From Marthasterias glacialis (Eukaryota; Echinodermata; Asteroidea; Forcipulatida; Asteriidae): 64,000 nucleotides of DNA. How positions within the stretch are numbered: position 1 is the stretch's first letter; every line of letters starts with the position of its first letter. A model generated the notes under the pieces. That model did no database searches. It saw only the letters and a program-made list of their open reading frames with translations, and was not told the origin of the DNA. The DNA is taken from NCBI GenBank assembly GCA_911728455.2, contig OU452228.1, positions 10,545,129 to 10,609,128 on the forward strand, in the 5' to 3' direction. The translations under genes and the position numbers were made by a program. This document shows positions 24,511 through 36,548 of this stretch, one piece after another.

Positions 24511-24554
24511 AGCCCAGGTAGGACGTTATCGGAGACTGACGTCCTACCTGGGCT
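24511..24554. mobile_element. 44-bp hairpin flanked by a short direct repeat
   Basis: AGCCCAGGTAGGACG pairs with CGTCCTACCTGGGCT. The flanks on both sides contain ACAGCAGTGC, which looks like a target-site duplication. The inner 17 bases match 8691-8707 in reverse. Confidence 0.6.
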
Positions 24555-25094
24555 ACAGCAGTGCAGTAAACACTACCATTATTAGTTACTGTCAGTGTCA
24601 ACGGTCTGGATTATTAATCGGAAGTAAAATTAACTCTCATTTTCTGGACTATTGAAGTGTATTCACAAGTTAATCATAATGTCATTGTTTTGGTTGCAGC
24701 TCATATTAAAACACATTATTCAATTATAGTCACCAACATTGGTATTCTCTCATACCCAAGTAACATCACAGTGATGACATGTCAGCATTGCTGGCTTCGG
24801 CAGTGGTTAAGGCCGGATTGCTAAAAAGGCCTATTCTTCAATGTTGCCAATGCAGCCAACGGCCTTAGCCGCAGCCAAAGTCACTTGATTTGGACGCGAC
24901 AGTAATACCTTACCCATCCGTACTTGGGCCGTGTTGTGGCTGTTCCTATAAGCCTCATGCTCCAACTCATGTTAACGTGGCAATCAAGCCACTGCTGTGA
25001 CCTTTAATCCATATCATCATGTGTATTTTAATAACTAATGTTATTAGGTTGTTGTTTTTTTTGTAGTGAGTTAGCTCCTTTACTGTATTTCACG

Positions 25095-28000
25095 ATGAAG
25101 AGGGAACAAGTTGCAGTGGAGCTACCAGAATATGACTATCCACCATCATGGATTCCTGTTGAAGAGGTAGGAGGGTTGTTGCTAAAAAAGCTGTTTTTCT
25201 GTGTAATTATTAATACAGAATGCTGGAATTCATAAATACCAGGTCTCGATCTTAAGAAAAACGAGAAAAACGGGGACAGGCTTTTGCTGGCCAAATCAGA
25301 GAAATTGTGTCAGGGCATATTGGCCAAGTTGGTAGTGACTGAAAAAATGTGACAACCAGACCAGTGATTTACTTCTTTTTGCGAATCTTTTATACTGCAC
25401 GCACGGGGCGGGAACATACTGGTTGATGGACAAGGATTAATCGGTGATTTTTGTGGAATTATTGGAGAACATTGATAAAAACCATGGAGATTTAGCAAGT
25501 GATTGGAATCATGTGGGAAAAACTGTCATTAGAGGGCGCTATATACATTTCCACTAGAGACTTTTTTACAGCCGCCCCTAAATTTGGGTACTAGATTTAC
25601 TTGCTAAAATGGCTCTAGAATGTCTTTAGTCCTCAATCAGGCCTTAACTGGTGTTTCATCATCTGTCAGTTCTGGAAGTCGGATTAGCCGAGCAACTGGA
25701 CGGGTATACACCTTGTCCTTTACGCGCACATTGGCAGTTTGAACACGTCCATCAACTCCTGGGAAGGCTTCTTCTACTCTCCCAATGGGCCACTGGGCTC
25801 GGTGTAGGTTCTGGTCGGCTTGGCTTTAGGATAAGAAATCAAGTTTGGTTTCCCATATCAGAGATATGATGGGAATCAATTGTGCCAAACTTTCTTCCTG
25901 TTCATATTCATTTGAGGTGTTTTGATCAAACCAGTAAAAAATGTTCACACATTGATATAATACACTGGGAAGTGAAGACTCCCAATTGTTATGCATGTGT
26001 TAACAGCATTTAAGTGAAGAAAGAAGGCAATTACTTTTTGATTCAATACATTAGGATAATAAAGTTGATAAAAATAATGTCAATTGTTTTCAAAATATAG
26101 ATTTTAATTTATGTATGATTTTTGGTAGAAACACGTCACTATTGTTAGAAAATATAAACCATTTTGTTTTATCAACAGAGAATTGGGCACCCTGATTATG
26201 ACAATAATTTGACTCAATTTCTTCTAAGATCAGTTCGATTCACCAGGAATAGGCACACAGCACAGGCAAGTATAACATCTACCCAAGTCTTGGTTCAAGT
26301 CTGTGGCCCTTAACCCTCCTACTGCTAGACCATTCAAAACTCCAACTCTGACATTTCCCCTTTGCTATTGTACACACATTATATTATCATTTGAACAGTG
26401 TTGATATCAAGCTGTACCTTTAAAACCATTCATAGCATAGAGGGTCCATCGATTCACAAGGCTTTGTATCAGCTTAACCTTCCATTCAAAACAGCTTGGA
26501 GAATCAAACACTGTACGCAGTTATCTCACCATTCTTAACCACAATAGTGAATGGTTTCAAATGGTGCACCAACTTATTGGAAATAGGCATCGAGAGTAGG
26601 AGGGTTGATTATGAGTTGGCCTTTAAGCCAGTTCATACTTCACGCAAATTAGAAAAACAGTGCACCCTGATTGTGTGCATCACAAAAATTAGCTTCGCTT
26701 CCGCTTCCGCTTGGAGTATAAAGCAGGCTTTAGAGGGCTTTTTCTTGGAAAAATAAGGTCAGAGTGGATAGAGTGGTTTTCATGAAGGAGGTACAGAGTA
26801 TGCACTTGGTGATGAAGTCTTAAAAAATAAACAGTGCTCAGAATTACAGAAGTCTTGTAACAGCTCTGCTAGAGTTTATGTCTCTGAAATTATTATTTGA
26901 TGTATCTCAGCTCTAACTTGATTCCCTACTCAATTTTAGCTTGGCTTTAACATCAGAGGAGGTCAAGAACATCGCTGTGGAATTTATGTCTCCAAAGTAA
27001 GTAAAGATCACAATCCATCCATGTGCAGAGTGGACAGTTGTACAATAAGTATCGGCATGCTTAATAAGGAATTAAAATCACACAAGGACTTCTGAGTCAT
27101 TATCCCTCAAAATCAAAGTTGAATGCTATCTGAGATGATCAGGAAACCTATTTGAACAAGTTGTTTTGAAACGAGCAACACACAAACTAAAAAATAAAAT
27201 AGATAACAAGTAGGCCTACATCCTGGGTTTTGTTGTGAACCATCATTGAATGGTAGTAGATTTTTCAAATACTTTTTATGAATACATCTATGGTGGTTTT
27301 AGGCATGGAGATACAGGTGTAGAGAAGATGATGAAGACATTCTTAGTTATGGATGTGGGAGGAAAACTCTAAATAAAAAGAAACTGTGTAATTAGGTAGG
27401 GGCTGATTGGGCTAAAAACCCCTCCGAGGCTCGGGTCCGAGGCAGGGTTCAAACCAGGATCTACAAGAGGTGGAAGGCAGGGCAAGATCCCCTGTTCACT
27501 AAAAGCAATTGAAACTGATTTCTCTGTTTGAAAACACTCCCAATTTTTAAAGGCCATCCAACTGGTAAATAAGTCACATTTGGTTAAAACGACTGAAGCT
27601 TTGGAAAATAGATTTTTTAGGAATGCAGAAACCTTTTGGAAGTTAACCACTTAAAGGGGCTGTGTCTTCATGATTATAGCAGGCCTGTGGCTGTGCATGG
27701 AAAGATGAACTCTCACCAAGATACTGCACACGAGCGCTTGCGGTCAAATCACAAAGGGTGCCGTCTTTGTCAAACTGTGATGTGACCGCTGGCGCACATG
27801 CGCGTGTGGTAACTGGGTTATTCCATTTAGTGTTATAATCATGATGACGACACAGTCCCTTTAATGCAGGGGTTCTCAAAATGTTTCCATGCCACCTGAC
27901 GGGATTAATTTCCTTTTTCTTTAAGACTACCGCTGACACAAAGAAACCATGACTTGACAAAGCCAAGAGAACAAAGATTTTCATTGAATCACTGGGATTT

Positions 28001-31000
28001 TTTGTTTCCCTTTCGAGAAAATATTCAGCATGCATAACAAATACCTTGGCCAGGAGACGTGGCTGTTAATTGGTCCCACTACCAGAACCAAGGCTGGAAT
28101 CTCGGTTCACTTGGACTTACCACTTTGCTAAATGGGCCTTGGAGTAGGAGGGTTAATCTACTCTTTGCCTTTCACTCTGAAAAAGTTTTAAGTTTGTTAT
28201 TGTCTTTGGTCACAGGTTATTCCTGACTCCAGCGCTTTCAGAGTGGGTATGAAACGGGGAGATCTTGTGCTGAGTGTCAACGGAAATGACTTTACAAATA
28301 TCACCCATGATGAGGTACATGAGTTTCTCTAAATCAAAACCATTCAAACTGTGTCTCAAGGTACAAAGACACTAAAAGTTTAAGTAACTGAATTCTTAAT
28401 GAATGAGATGCAGCAATTTGAGAAACGTGTACATATAGTTTCCAAAAGATTATCATCCAAAGACAGGTCAATATGACCAACATGGTTGGGTAAAGTGAGA
28501 TTAAATGCATGATTGGTGCAAATGTTTGTGGCACCAGCTGGAGCACATACAGATTAGTAAGTACTTTGGAAGCCCTGACTCTTTGTCATCCCATCACAGC
28601 AAGTGGAAACAATTTTGTGTTAACAAATCAAAAGTGTAATCATTAACATATGAGCCAGCATAGCAAGATGAAATGTTACAAGATGAATCGTCACAAACGT
28701 ATGGAGTTGAATTTCTCATTCCCTAAATGTTACTGGGCAACAGAGAGCGCCATTACTTTTGCACGTAGCCAATCAGATCACGTGCTGGTGACTGTGCGCC
28801 GCGAATACAAACGAAAGAAAGTGTGATAGTGGCAAACTTAACAGTAGTAGGTACACAAAATTAAAAGGATTATTTTTATTTATCATGGACTAATTATAAG
28901 TCGTACATCAAGTGAACAAGTCGCCCACAAGAAATCGTCTGGGCTACATAATTCCAAAACATGTTGGCTTTTATATGGGCTCTTTCAAGGTCATTAACAA
29001 AGCATAGGGATCACGAAAAATGCTGATTACTTACTAAAGTGATAAAAGTACATGAAGTTGTCATGAAAGGATGTGATCTTTAGAAGAGATCAACTTCAAT
29101 ATATATGTAGAATCATGCAGACTATTTCCGCTCTTCAAATTTTGACTCACAGTGTAGCAATTATGATTGTGCCCATTCAATTGTACACGCCTCTCCTACT
29201 CCTGCCAATAAGTGCTGCTCTAATGAGACATTTCAACTCAGTTTTAAATTGTGTGATTACAACTATTTCAAATTATAAGTAGCAAAACTGTTGACCAATG
29301 TGGACTTGTGCAACAGAATGTATTTGAAATATGTTGTTTAATGGTGTGTCATGGCCAAGCAGTCAAGTGCACCGGACTCAAGCTCTGGTGTTTCTGATCA
29401 GCAGAGTGTGGGTTCAAGTCCTGGTCGTGACACTTATGTCCTTAAGCAAGACACTTAACCATTACTGCTTTGTCCTTCGGATGAGAGGTAAAGCCGTAGG
29501 TTCTGTGTGTTGTGTAATGCACACAAAAGAACCTTGTTACTCTTATCACTGAGACTAAGAGAAGGGGTTTGCCCCAGTGTTTCTGGCAGTGGCTGCTGAA
29601 TGTGCCCCAGCACCTTGTAAACCCTTATAAGGTGCTACATAAACGGGTCTCATAATTCAAAAACTTGTTTTAAAAAAGTAATAAAAAGCGCCTTATTATT
29701 ATTATTCTGTTTTTCTGCATATTTTGTCAATCTAATTTTGAAAGGATTGAAAGGACAATTTTCCCTGGATTTCTTGTTTAGGGTGTACAAAGTTATATTT
29801 CACTGTTGATTTCTTGGGATGCCAATTTGTTTTGGTATTCAAGAGCATTTTTAATTGTTGTAGTTTAAAATGAGGTAGGTTTTTGAAATTTGTATGATTT
29901 TTTACCCCAGGCAGTTAAGAAACTCAAGACAGTCAAGGAAATAGAGTTGAAGCTGAAATACAGTCCCTTTGGTAGGTTGTTTGTTACATCTTCAAAACTT
30001 ACCTAGGTATTCTTCAAAATATTTATTTGAAATCCATATGTTGTTTGGGTGGTGTTGTTTTTACAAGCAAACATAACATAATTATATGAGATATACACTT
30101 CAAACACACAATTTTAACCAAACCACTATACAAGTTCTTACACCAAATACTGAAGGATAAAATAAGAATTACATTTTCAGTGGACAAGAAGATCTAATTA
30201 ATCAGTTGCAGCCGGGATTCTTCCATTTATTCCCATTCAGCCTGACAGGATTATTTTCTCCGAGGTGCCAGAATCATTTTACTTTGAGAGTACTGCTGGC
30301 AATAAGAAACCTTGACTTGACAAAGCCAATTGACTAAAGATTCTCTTTAATGTACCATGATTTTTGTTCTTTTTAACAATAAAATGACAAATCCATGCAC
30401 CATGAATTGTCAAACCTCGGTCAAGTGCTGCAGCCTATGATTGGTTAAATCCGGCACCTAGGCTTGATCCTTGGTTCACACTTTGAGCTGAAACACAATG
30501 AATGAAAAATGGTGGAAGCCTCTCTATATCTCGTAATCCTCTTCTTGCAACAAAAGGTCTGGGATTGGGGATTACACTATAATGCCTACACAATAGCCAT
30601 ATATCAGCAAAATATTCAGCACCATCTGTCCTGTTTGTGCGGGTGAAACGAGGTGTTACACAGCGTGTGCAGTCTCTGTGCATGCTAAGCAGTGGAATGT
30701 CGGAGCGACTTTTGTTCCGGTATTCCGATTTTACACAGTGGCGTGTTTCAACGTGGCCCGTGTGCTGGCTCAAAAAATATTTACGTAGATACACGTCAGC
30801 CGGCACCAACTGGTTAAACAGGAATTCTTAAGTTTCTTCTTGTACGTCTACATCGGGCATTACTGCCCAAATCATAAAGTTCTTGTACTATTAATGTACT
30901 ATTGAATGCATTTGTGTTATTGTGGTGTTGTTTACATTAGCGGGAGCTTGTTCTTTAAGTGCATTACAACCTCAGGTAATGGCACTTAATTTACACCATT

Positions 31001-31073
31001 TTATTGTGTAGGTTATAACAAGACGTACGAGCGAGTGGAGACCCCCCAGCATCATCCCTACAATGGAAGCTGA
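25095..31073 (+). CDS. PDZD11: PDZ domain-containing protein 11
   Basis: Small single-PDZ scaffold; in vertebrates it binds the C-termini of membrane transporters and a PLEKHA family partner. Six coding exons: 25095-25166, 26179-26265, 26940-26996, 28216-28314, 29911-29971, 31012-31073. Phases agree; the product is 145 aa against 140 in human. It has the N-terminal YPPSWIPVEE motif, HPDYDNNLTQFL, carboxylate-binding loop QLGFNIRGG (residues 53-61), VIPDSSAFRVGMKRGD, VLSVNG, and a short basic tail. The ATG follows a strong acceptor at about 25069, so a non-coding first exon probably lies upstream. Intron 2 uses a GC donor (CAG|GCAAGT at 26266). Introns hold a BEL/Pao fragment, a SINE and MITEs. 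Identification is firm. Confidence 0.95.
25637..25825 (-). pseudogene. BEL/Pao retrotransposon fragment (C-terminal domain after integrase)
   Basis: A minus-strand frame reads HRAQWPIGRVEEAFPG, then VRVKDKVYTRPVARLIRLPE, ending in TGA. This pattern, WPxGRV..xFPG followed by VRV..YxRPVxxLxxLP, is the C-terminal domain (DUF5641) of BEL/Pao polyproteins. An in-frame stop lies just upstream and no reverse transcriptase or integrase core remains. It is a dead fragment inside PDZD11 intron 1, antisense to the gene. Confidence 0.75.
26612..26734. mobile_element. Small MITE in PDZD11 intron 2
   Basis: TTTAAGCCAGTTCATACTTC at the left pairs with GGAGTATAAAGCAGGCTTTA at the right. A related end, AAAGCCTGGTTCATATTTCA, occurs at 10113 in a kinesin intron. 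Contains a short CGCTTCCGCTTCCG run. Confidence 0.5.
27875..28170 (-). mobile_element. TTAA-bounded MITE copy 5 (fragment)
   Basis: Internal sequence only: CCACCTGACGGGATTAATTT, a TTGACAAAGCCAAGAGAACA block and TCGGTTCACTTGGACTTACC, in the order of reversed full copies. No TTAA terminus identified. In PDZD11 intron 3. Confidence 0.55.
29348..29706 (+). mobile_element. tRNA-Leu-derived SINE
   Basis: 29348-29431 has tRNA-Leu(CAA) layout: acceptor GTCATGG pairing with TCGTGAC, A box TGGCCAAGCAGTC, anticodon arm CCGGACTCAAGCTCTGG, a long variable arm, and B box GGTTCAAGTCC. The T stem is mispaired. A non-tRNA body follows (CAAGACACTTAACC, CTTCGGATGAGAGGTAAAGC) and a TTATTATTATT tail. Lies in PDZD11 intron 4. 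Confidence 0.85.
30198..30817 (-). mobile_element. TTAA-bounded MITE copy 6 (full length)
   Basis: Starts TTAATCAGTTGCAGCCGGG and ends GGCACCAACTGGTTAA, 620 bp, reverse orientation relative to the 13201 copy. In PDZD11 intron 5. Confidence 0.8.
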
Positions 31074-31568
31074 TCATGACGCAGGACTTATTTCAAACGG
31101 CCTTGGAAAAGAACAAAGTCTTTCTCTTCAATGAGTCATAAACAAAGAAAGAGATGAATACTAGTTTGTTACTAATACTAATAGCACACTAATAGCACAC
31201 TAATAGCCCACGGTAAATGTACGTACAGGAAGGGCTTTGAAGGTCATTTGTTGTGAGATTGAGAGTTAATATAGATGTCTTAACAGATGTCTTTGGTAGC
31301 GGTCTTAAGAGTGTTTTTAAGATAAATATATAAGGTTCAGGTTGGGTAAATGAACCAGGGAAAGTTTCTCAGCTGAAGGGTCTTCAGCTGCACTGTTAAT
31401 AGTATACAAATATTGAACGCATGTGAGTGCATTTGCAGAATATAACCACGAGGTGAAATCTGAACAATTCCATTTCATGAGGCATTGCCAAATGAAATGT
31501 AAAGCCAAATTTCACCGAGTGATTATATCCTGCAATAATGCACAGATGACATGCATTCAATATCTGTG

Positions 31569-31947
31569 TTATATAACTCACACATAGATCTTGTCATTTG
31601 AACTTTTTTCACAATAAACACAAAAACAGACACGGTTCCTCGTCCACCCCACACTCTGAAAATTCTATTAAAAAAAACACTTTCTAAACAACTTGGACAA
31701 CTCCATGTAGACACCAACACAGATGCACTATATTTTTCCGTACTCCACGAGCGCATGATAACCAATTTATCTTCAAGCAAACTTGACGTGCAGCTTAAAC
31801 TAGCGCACTATGCAGACTGTTGAATGGGAAATACTGTTCCCCATGGGTGCATAGGACTTTTTATCACCGAGATGCGGATGGGAGTAACAGTCAATGAAAG
31901 TTCCACCAATCAAAATAATGACAAGGATCTGTATGTGAGTTATATAA
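31569..31947. mobile_element. MITE, family with ends CTCACATA..GATCTTGTCATTT, copy 1
   Basis: The left end (TTATATAACTCACACATAGA) pairs with the right end (ending GTGAGTTATATAA) over about 35 bp. The interior (CACGGTTCCTCGTCCA, CTCCATGTAGACACC, GATGCGGATGGGAGTAA) matches the copy at 33301. Confidence 0.75.
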
Positions 31948-32570
31948 TAAATTTTAGCAAGTTGTATCTTAAATATCAAAGCATTCTGATGACGTAACCA
32001 TCTTTATTGGATTTTGGGTTTGAAGTTACTGTAAGTCAATTACAGCACTGAAAGACTCCAGCCTGGGCCCAGTTCCATAAAGCTACTAAGCAGAAAACAG
32101 CGCTTAAAATTTGTATTTGCTTAGCAATCTTTGCAGAGAACCTGTCACAAGCAATGAACATTACATGGTTATGGGGCAGGTAACCCATTACTTCTGAACA
32201 AAATGTTTCTGCTTTTAGCATAATATTTGTGTGCTCAACAACTTTGTAAAATTGAGCCTAGGTCCTCTTCAGGGCTCAATTTCACAAAGAGCTTAAGATT
32301 GATCTTAACTGCGACTCACTCTTAACTGCTAAGCAAAGTGTGATGTCACAATACAGATCACTATGGTAACTCTGTCATCTCAAGATGACTCTTGGCGCTT
32401 TGTAAAATCAACCCCTAGGCTTTCAGTTACAGCCTCTGTTCATCAAACAGCCTTGTAAAGGTTTTTCTAAATAACATGGGCCATGTACTTAGGAACATGA
32501 CAAATTTCAAATCAAAGAGATGTGAAGTGGATATATGTCAACATTTTGTCTGCAAGGTTACATTTACAAA

Positions 32571-32822
32571 AGACCAATCCATTAAGCCCTGCCCCTAAAC
32601 TTATTGACCAATCACAGCATTGGCTATATCACCACTGTACACGTGGGCTGCACAATGTGCATCTCTTCAATGCCACACTGCACGAGATGAACACGCACGC
32701 TAAGTACGCGCACGCAAGTTTACATTTTTCCAATAGGATTTTTATCGCCTCGGACTTTCGGTGGCATACCCAAGGCTGTGATTGGTCAACATGTATGGGG
32801 GCGGGGCTTAATGGATCGGTGT
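32571..32822. mobile_element. MITE with 46-bp inverted ends
   Basis: GACCAATCCATTAAGCCCTG at the left and GGGGCGGGGCTTAATGGATC at the right; inner parts GACCAATCACAG / CTGTGATTGGTC also pair. About 250 bp, no coding sequence. Confidence 0.75.
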
Positions 32823-33115
32823 ATAGATGAAGGTGGTTTAGGTAAACTTATATTTTTGATAGTACTGTCACATACTAACAGTTATGAATACAGAATAATA
32901 ACAATATAAAGCAGGACTTTTTTAAAACCGTGAACATCTAATAAAGACAGTTCCATTAGCTCCTAAGGGTGGATTAGATTGAGTTTCTACAATAATGAAC
33001 TACCTCATCAGCACGCATGAGGCGACTGCAATTTAACGCCAGTGGATGTATAACTGTTACTTTTGAGCAAAGGGATTCACATTGACTGCCATAGAGGATT
33101 ATTCCAGTATACAAC

Positions 33116-33293
33116 TATTGAGTGGCTCAGAGTGCAATGGGAGGAATATTATTGTAAGGTAAAATTTTGACTGTTCCATTTCACGAGGCGAAGCTGAGTG
33201 AAATTCACGAGGCGAAGCTGAGTGAAATGGAACAGTCAAGATTTTACTGAGTGACAATAAACCTCCAATTTCACGAATGAAAGCCACTCAATA
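33116..33293. repeat. Palindrome with a duplicated 24-bp core
   Basis: The outer arms run from ATTGAGTGGCT to AGCCACTCAAT. At the centre TTCACGAGGCGAAGCTGAGT occurs twice in tandem (about 33180-33230), flanked by ACTGTTCCATT / AATGGAACAGT. Confidence 0.65.
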
Positions 33294-33300
33294 TTTGTTT

Positions 33301-33811
33301 TACGTAACTGACATATAGATCCTTGTCATTTGAATTTTTTTGCACAATAAACAATGAATCAAAATAAACACGGTTCATCGTCCAACCCACACTCTGAAAA
33401 TTCTAAAACCCCTTCTGACTGAAGAACTTGGACGACTCCATGTAGACACCAAACCCTGTGACACAGACATGCGATATTTCTTCGTACTCCATGTGCGCGT
33501 GATAACCAATATTATCTCTTCAAGCAAACTTGGCGTGCAGCTTAAATAACAGCGCGATACGCGGAGGTAAAACAGCGCAATACGAGGGGTGTGATGATAT
33601 TACAACCATTTGCACAGGTGCTCCTTTGCTTTAGCAGTGGCGCTATACTGGTTAAAACAGTGGGAATAAGGATGATATTAACTGTTGAATGGTTCCCAAT
33701 AGGTGAATAGGACTTTTTGATTGCCGATGCGGATGGGAGTAAAAGTGAATGTCACTTGGTGTAAGTTCCAACAATAAAAAAAATGACAAGGATCTGTATG
33801 TCAGTTACATA
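33301..33811. mobile_element. MITE, same family as 31569-31947, copy 2
   Basis: TACGTAACTGACATATAGAT at the left pairs with ATCTGTATGTCAGTTACATA at the right. Longer than copy 1 by an interior insertion around 33540-33660 that includes two GCGCxATACG motifs. Confidence 0.75.
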
Positions 33812-35969
33812 ATAAGGTATGACCACATAGGTCATTGGTTTGTTCAGCATTACTATTTCATACTTAAGGTGTTGGAACTCATCTAATGAGCAATATTAAA
33901 GCCAAGTCATTTCAAGTCATTTCCAGACTTGATCAGCAAATTTTGCCATCCTACTTACCCATCCTAATCACAACACAGGCCAAAAACTTACGATGAGAAT
34001 TACTGCCAATTAGTAAAATAATTTGAAATTGATAAATGTAGACGTGTTGTACTTCAGGTATTTCATTCTTTATATTCGATAAATTGAAGATGATTTTGAA
34101 AGTAAATTTGGCAAAAACTTAATAACTAGTCAGAAATTCTGCCGTAGTCAGGTATAGTTATTGACATGTCATGCATTAATCAATTACTTGTGACTGCACC
34201 AGCATAGAAGTTGAAGATTAACTGGGCATTTAACGCTATTATGCTTTCAACAATTGTAATGGGCTTTGAACAAAGTAAAATAGCTCAACGAAACATTAAG
34301 TTTGCATTTTACAAAGAAAATAAGTCACCTTGAAAAAATTTACATTGACTGTTTGATGGTTGGTACCCAAGGGAATGGATGCCAGGCTGAAGTGGGGGCC
34401 CATAATTTTAATGTAGTGTTTTACAAATGATGTGATTTTATTATGTGTGCAAAGTTAAGGCTGTGCTTTTGAAAATTGGCCGTGCAAGGTTAGCCAAAAA
34501 CAACCATAATGCCTGCATGAACTACTTTATTTTAGTGAAATATAATTTTCATGTTTTTAATTGAAAGACATGAACTTCAATGTTAACGAGATCAAAGGTT
34601 CTGACAGACAGAAGGATATGGGGAATGTTCAGTTATTCTAAACAACAATACTCAATTATTTTACACAACTGATGTTACAATTTCAAAATGCAATTTTAAA
34701 TGTACAGCCATGCAGATTTAGAAGGTGGTTGGTAGTGAACCACGTCACTATTGAAGTGAACTACCTTAATATATTCTGAAAATATGTTGATATTTTTGTT
34801 AAGTGTTTGCATAATGTTAATGACTAGAAGGCATTAGTGTGAACTGAATTGGGCTTGTATTCGTTATGATGGCTTCTACTTAGAAATGTATTTCGTCTTT
34901 CAATTTGTATGGTAGCATTTTTTGGCAATTGTAATTATTTATCTGATAACTTAATAATTTTACTAATAGTTAAGTATATTGAGTCTTTCGTGGTATGTTT
35001 TATTAATGGTTTATTGGACACTGCCAGCCCTTGAGCTTTTCGCCCAAGATCAAATGGTTTAATCGTGTTTTTTTTTTTGATATTAGTTTAACACTTTTTT
35101 TAATGAGCCAATTGCTGAATTGGATCACATGGTTATCATAAATACAACCTTAGCTACGGAAAAGTGTTGATTGGTAACAATGCAATCTCTATCCACATAG
35201 AATTTTCATTCAAAATATGTTTTGGTTTTTTTTGGGGGGGTTGCAATGCTTCTAATTAAATTAAAGCGAAAATTAAATAAACAAATGTCTTTTAGAAATT
35301 TTATTCACCCAAAGAACTTAAACGTACAACAACTAATACTTCCAAGTTTTGCCTCTTGGGTAGTATTAAAACAAAGCATGAATAAATGTAAATGTAAATT
35401 GGTGAGGGTTAAATAATGAACTTCAGTGACCCAATGTATAATGTGTTAAGCCATTACATCCATCATTAATCTCGAGCTAGAGGTCTACCTTCAGTAAGGA
35501 AGGACTATGCCTAATTCATTACTGATTATGAATGAAGGAAAAAAGGCTTCTCCCTAGGGATAAGGATTCAAGGCTTAGGAAATGACCTATTCATAATTTA
35601 TTGATAGTTAAAACTGTTGGATCTTAGTGGAGTCTGGCTATGTATGCAAGCAGCATCTAACATGTTTGGTTATTGCATGTGTGTGAATCTGAAATAAATG
35701 CTATTTTTTTAAACTAAACAATTCTCCTGCATTAAATATTGGTGATTATTTGGAGTAAGCTTCACATATGTGGATGCGGGGAAGATGTTGATTGAAGAAA
35801 ATTGAAGTAATAAGTATGTCGGGGTGTCTACTTGTACATGTTGTTCTCGTTATAAAGTTTCAAGATTACTTGATCAAGACATAGAAGTCCACCCTCTCTC
35901 AAGTTCTTGATAGGTTAAAACCCTCTAAGATAAAACAAAACGAGCTACACAGCACAGTGGATGAATATA

Positions 35970-36548
35970 AAACTACACTGGGAGGCTAATCATCCTTGCT
36001 GGCAGCTGAGAAGCTGAATTGTGAAGGACGCAGCTACAACGTGTTTGAGCTGCAGGCATGCAAGGGCGCCTTTGGCAACCAACCACATCAACCCATATAT
36101 ATGACCATGGAGCACAGCCAGAAATTGAAAGTGTTTGATTTTTCTGGAGGGAGGAAAACCGTAGGGCCCGGAGAAAAACACTCCTGGCACATGAGAGAAC
36201 CAACACCATAGAGTTATATATAAGAACTAGAGGGAGCACTTGCTATGTCCCACATGGAACTCCGCTGAACCACTAAGGGCGAAAATCCCTATGGGTCAAT
36301 TGCATATGAATGTCCACTTAGAAAATGGTTGCTGTGTAAACTGATGAGTGACCAGTGTAAATGAATGGTCCATGCCATTTTTTCAATGGTCAAAAATGCT
36401 CCTTGTCGGGCCGTGTCGCATGGTTTGTAGTTCTTATATATAACTCTATGCCAACACACAACTCTACTCACATAAGGCCCTAGCCAGAAATCGAACCAGG
36501 GCCACATTGGTGAGAGGCAAGTGCTTTAAGCACACACCACCCATGCCA
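35970..36548 (-). mobile_element. tRNA-derived SINE interrupted by a MITE
   Basis: On the minus strand the head (about 36545-36480) reads GCACTTGCCTCTCACCAATG, then CCTGGTTCGATTTCTGG, a good B box. The body beyond the MITE contains TTTTTCTCCGGGCCCTACGG and TTTTCCTCCCTCC, typical of CTCCGG-containing deuterostome SINE bodies. Left edge approximate. Confidence 0.7.
36207..36450. mobile_element. Intact 244-bp MITE inserted in the SINE
   Basis: The ends CATAGAGTTATATATAAGAA and TTCTTATATATAACTCTATG belong to a perfect 22-bp terminal inverted repeat. CCAACAC flanks both sides directly, a 7-bp target-site duplication. The SINE resumes on both sides. Confidence 0.88.

Noticed and set aside
27643..28035. 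130-codon minus-strand open frame as a gene
   Set aside because: Half of it is MITE fragment sequence and it sits in a PDZD11 intron without any recognisable motif.
29348..29431. Functional tRNA-Leu gene
   Set aside because: The T stem is mispaired, there is no pol III T-run immediately after, and it continues into a SINE body with a simple-repeat tail.
30435..30809. 124-codon minus-strand open frame as a gene
   Set aside because: It lies wholly inside a TTAA-bounded MITE, and frames in the other copies are disrupted.
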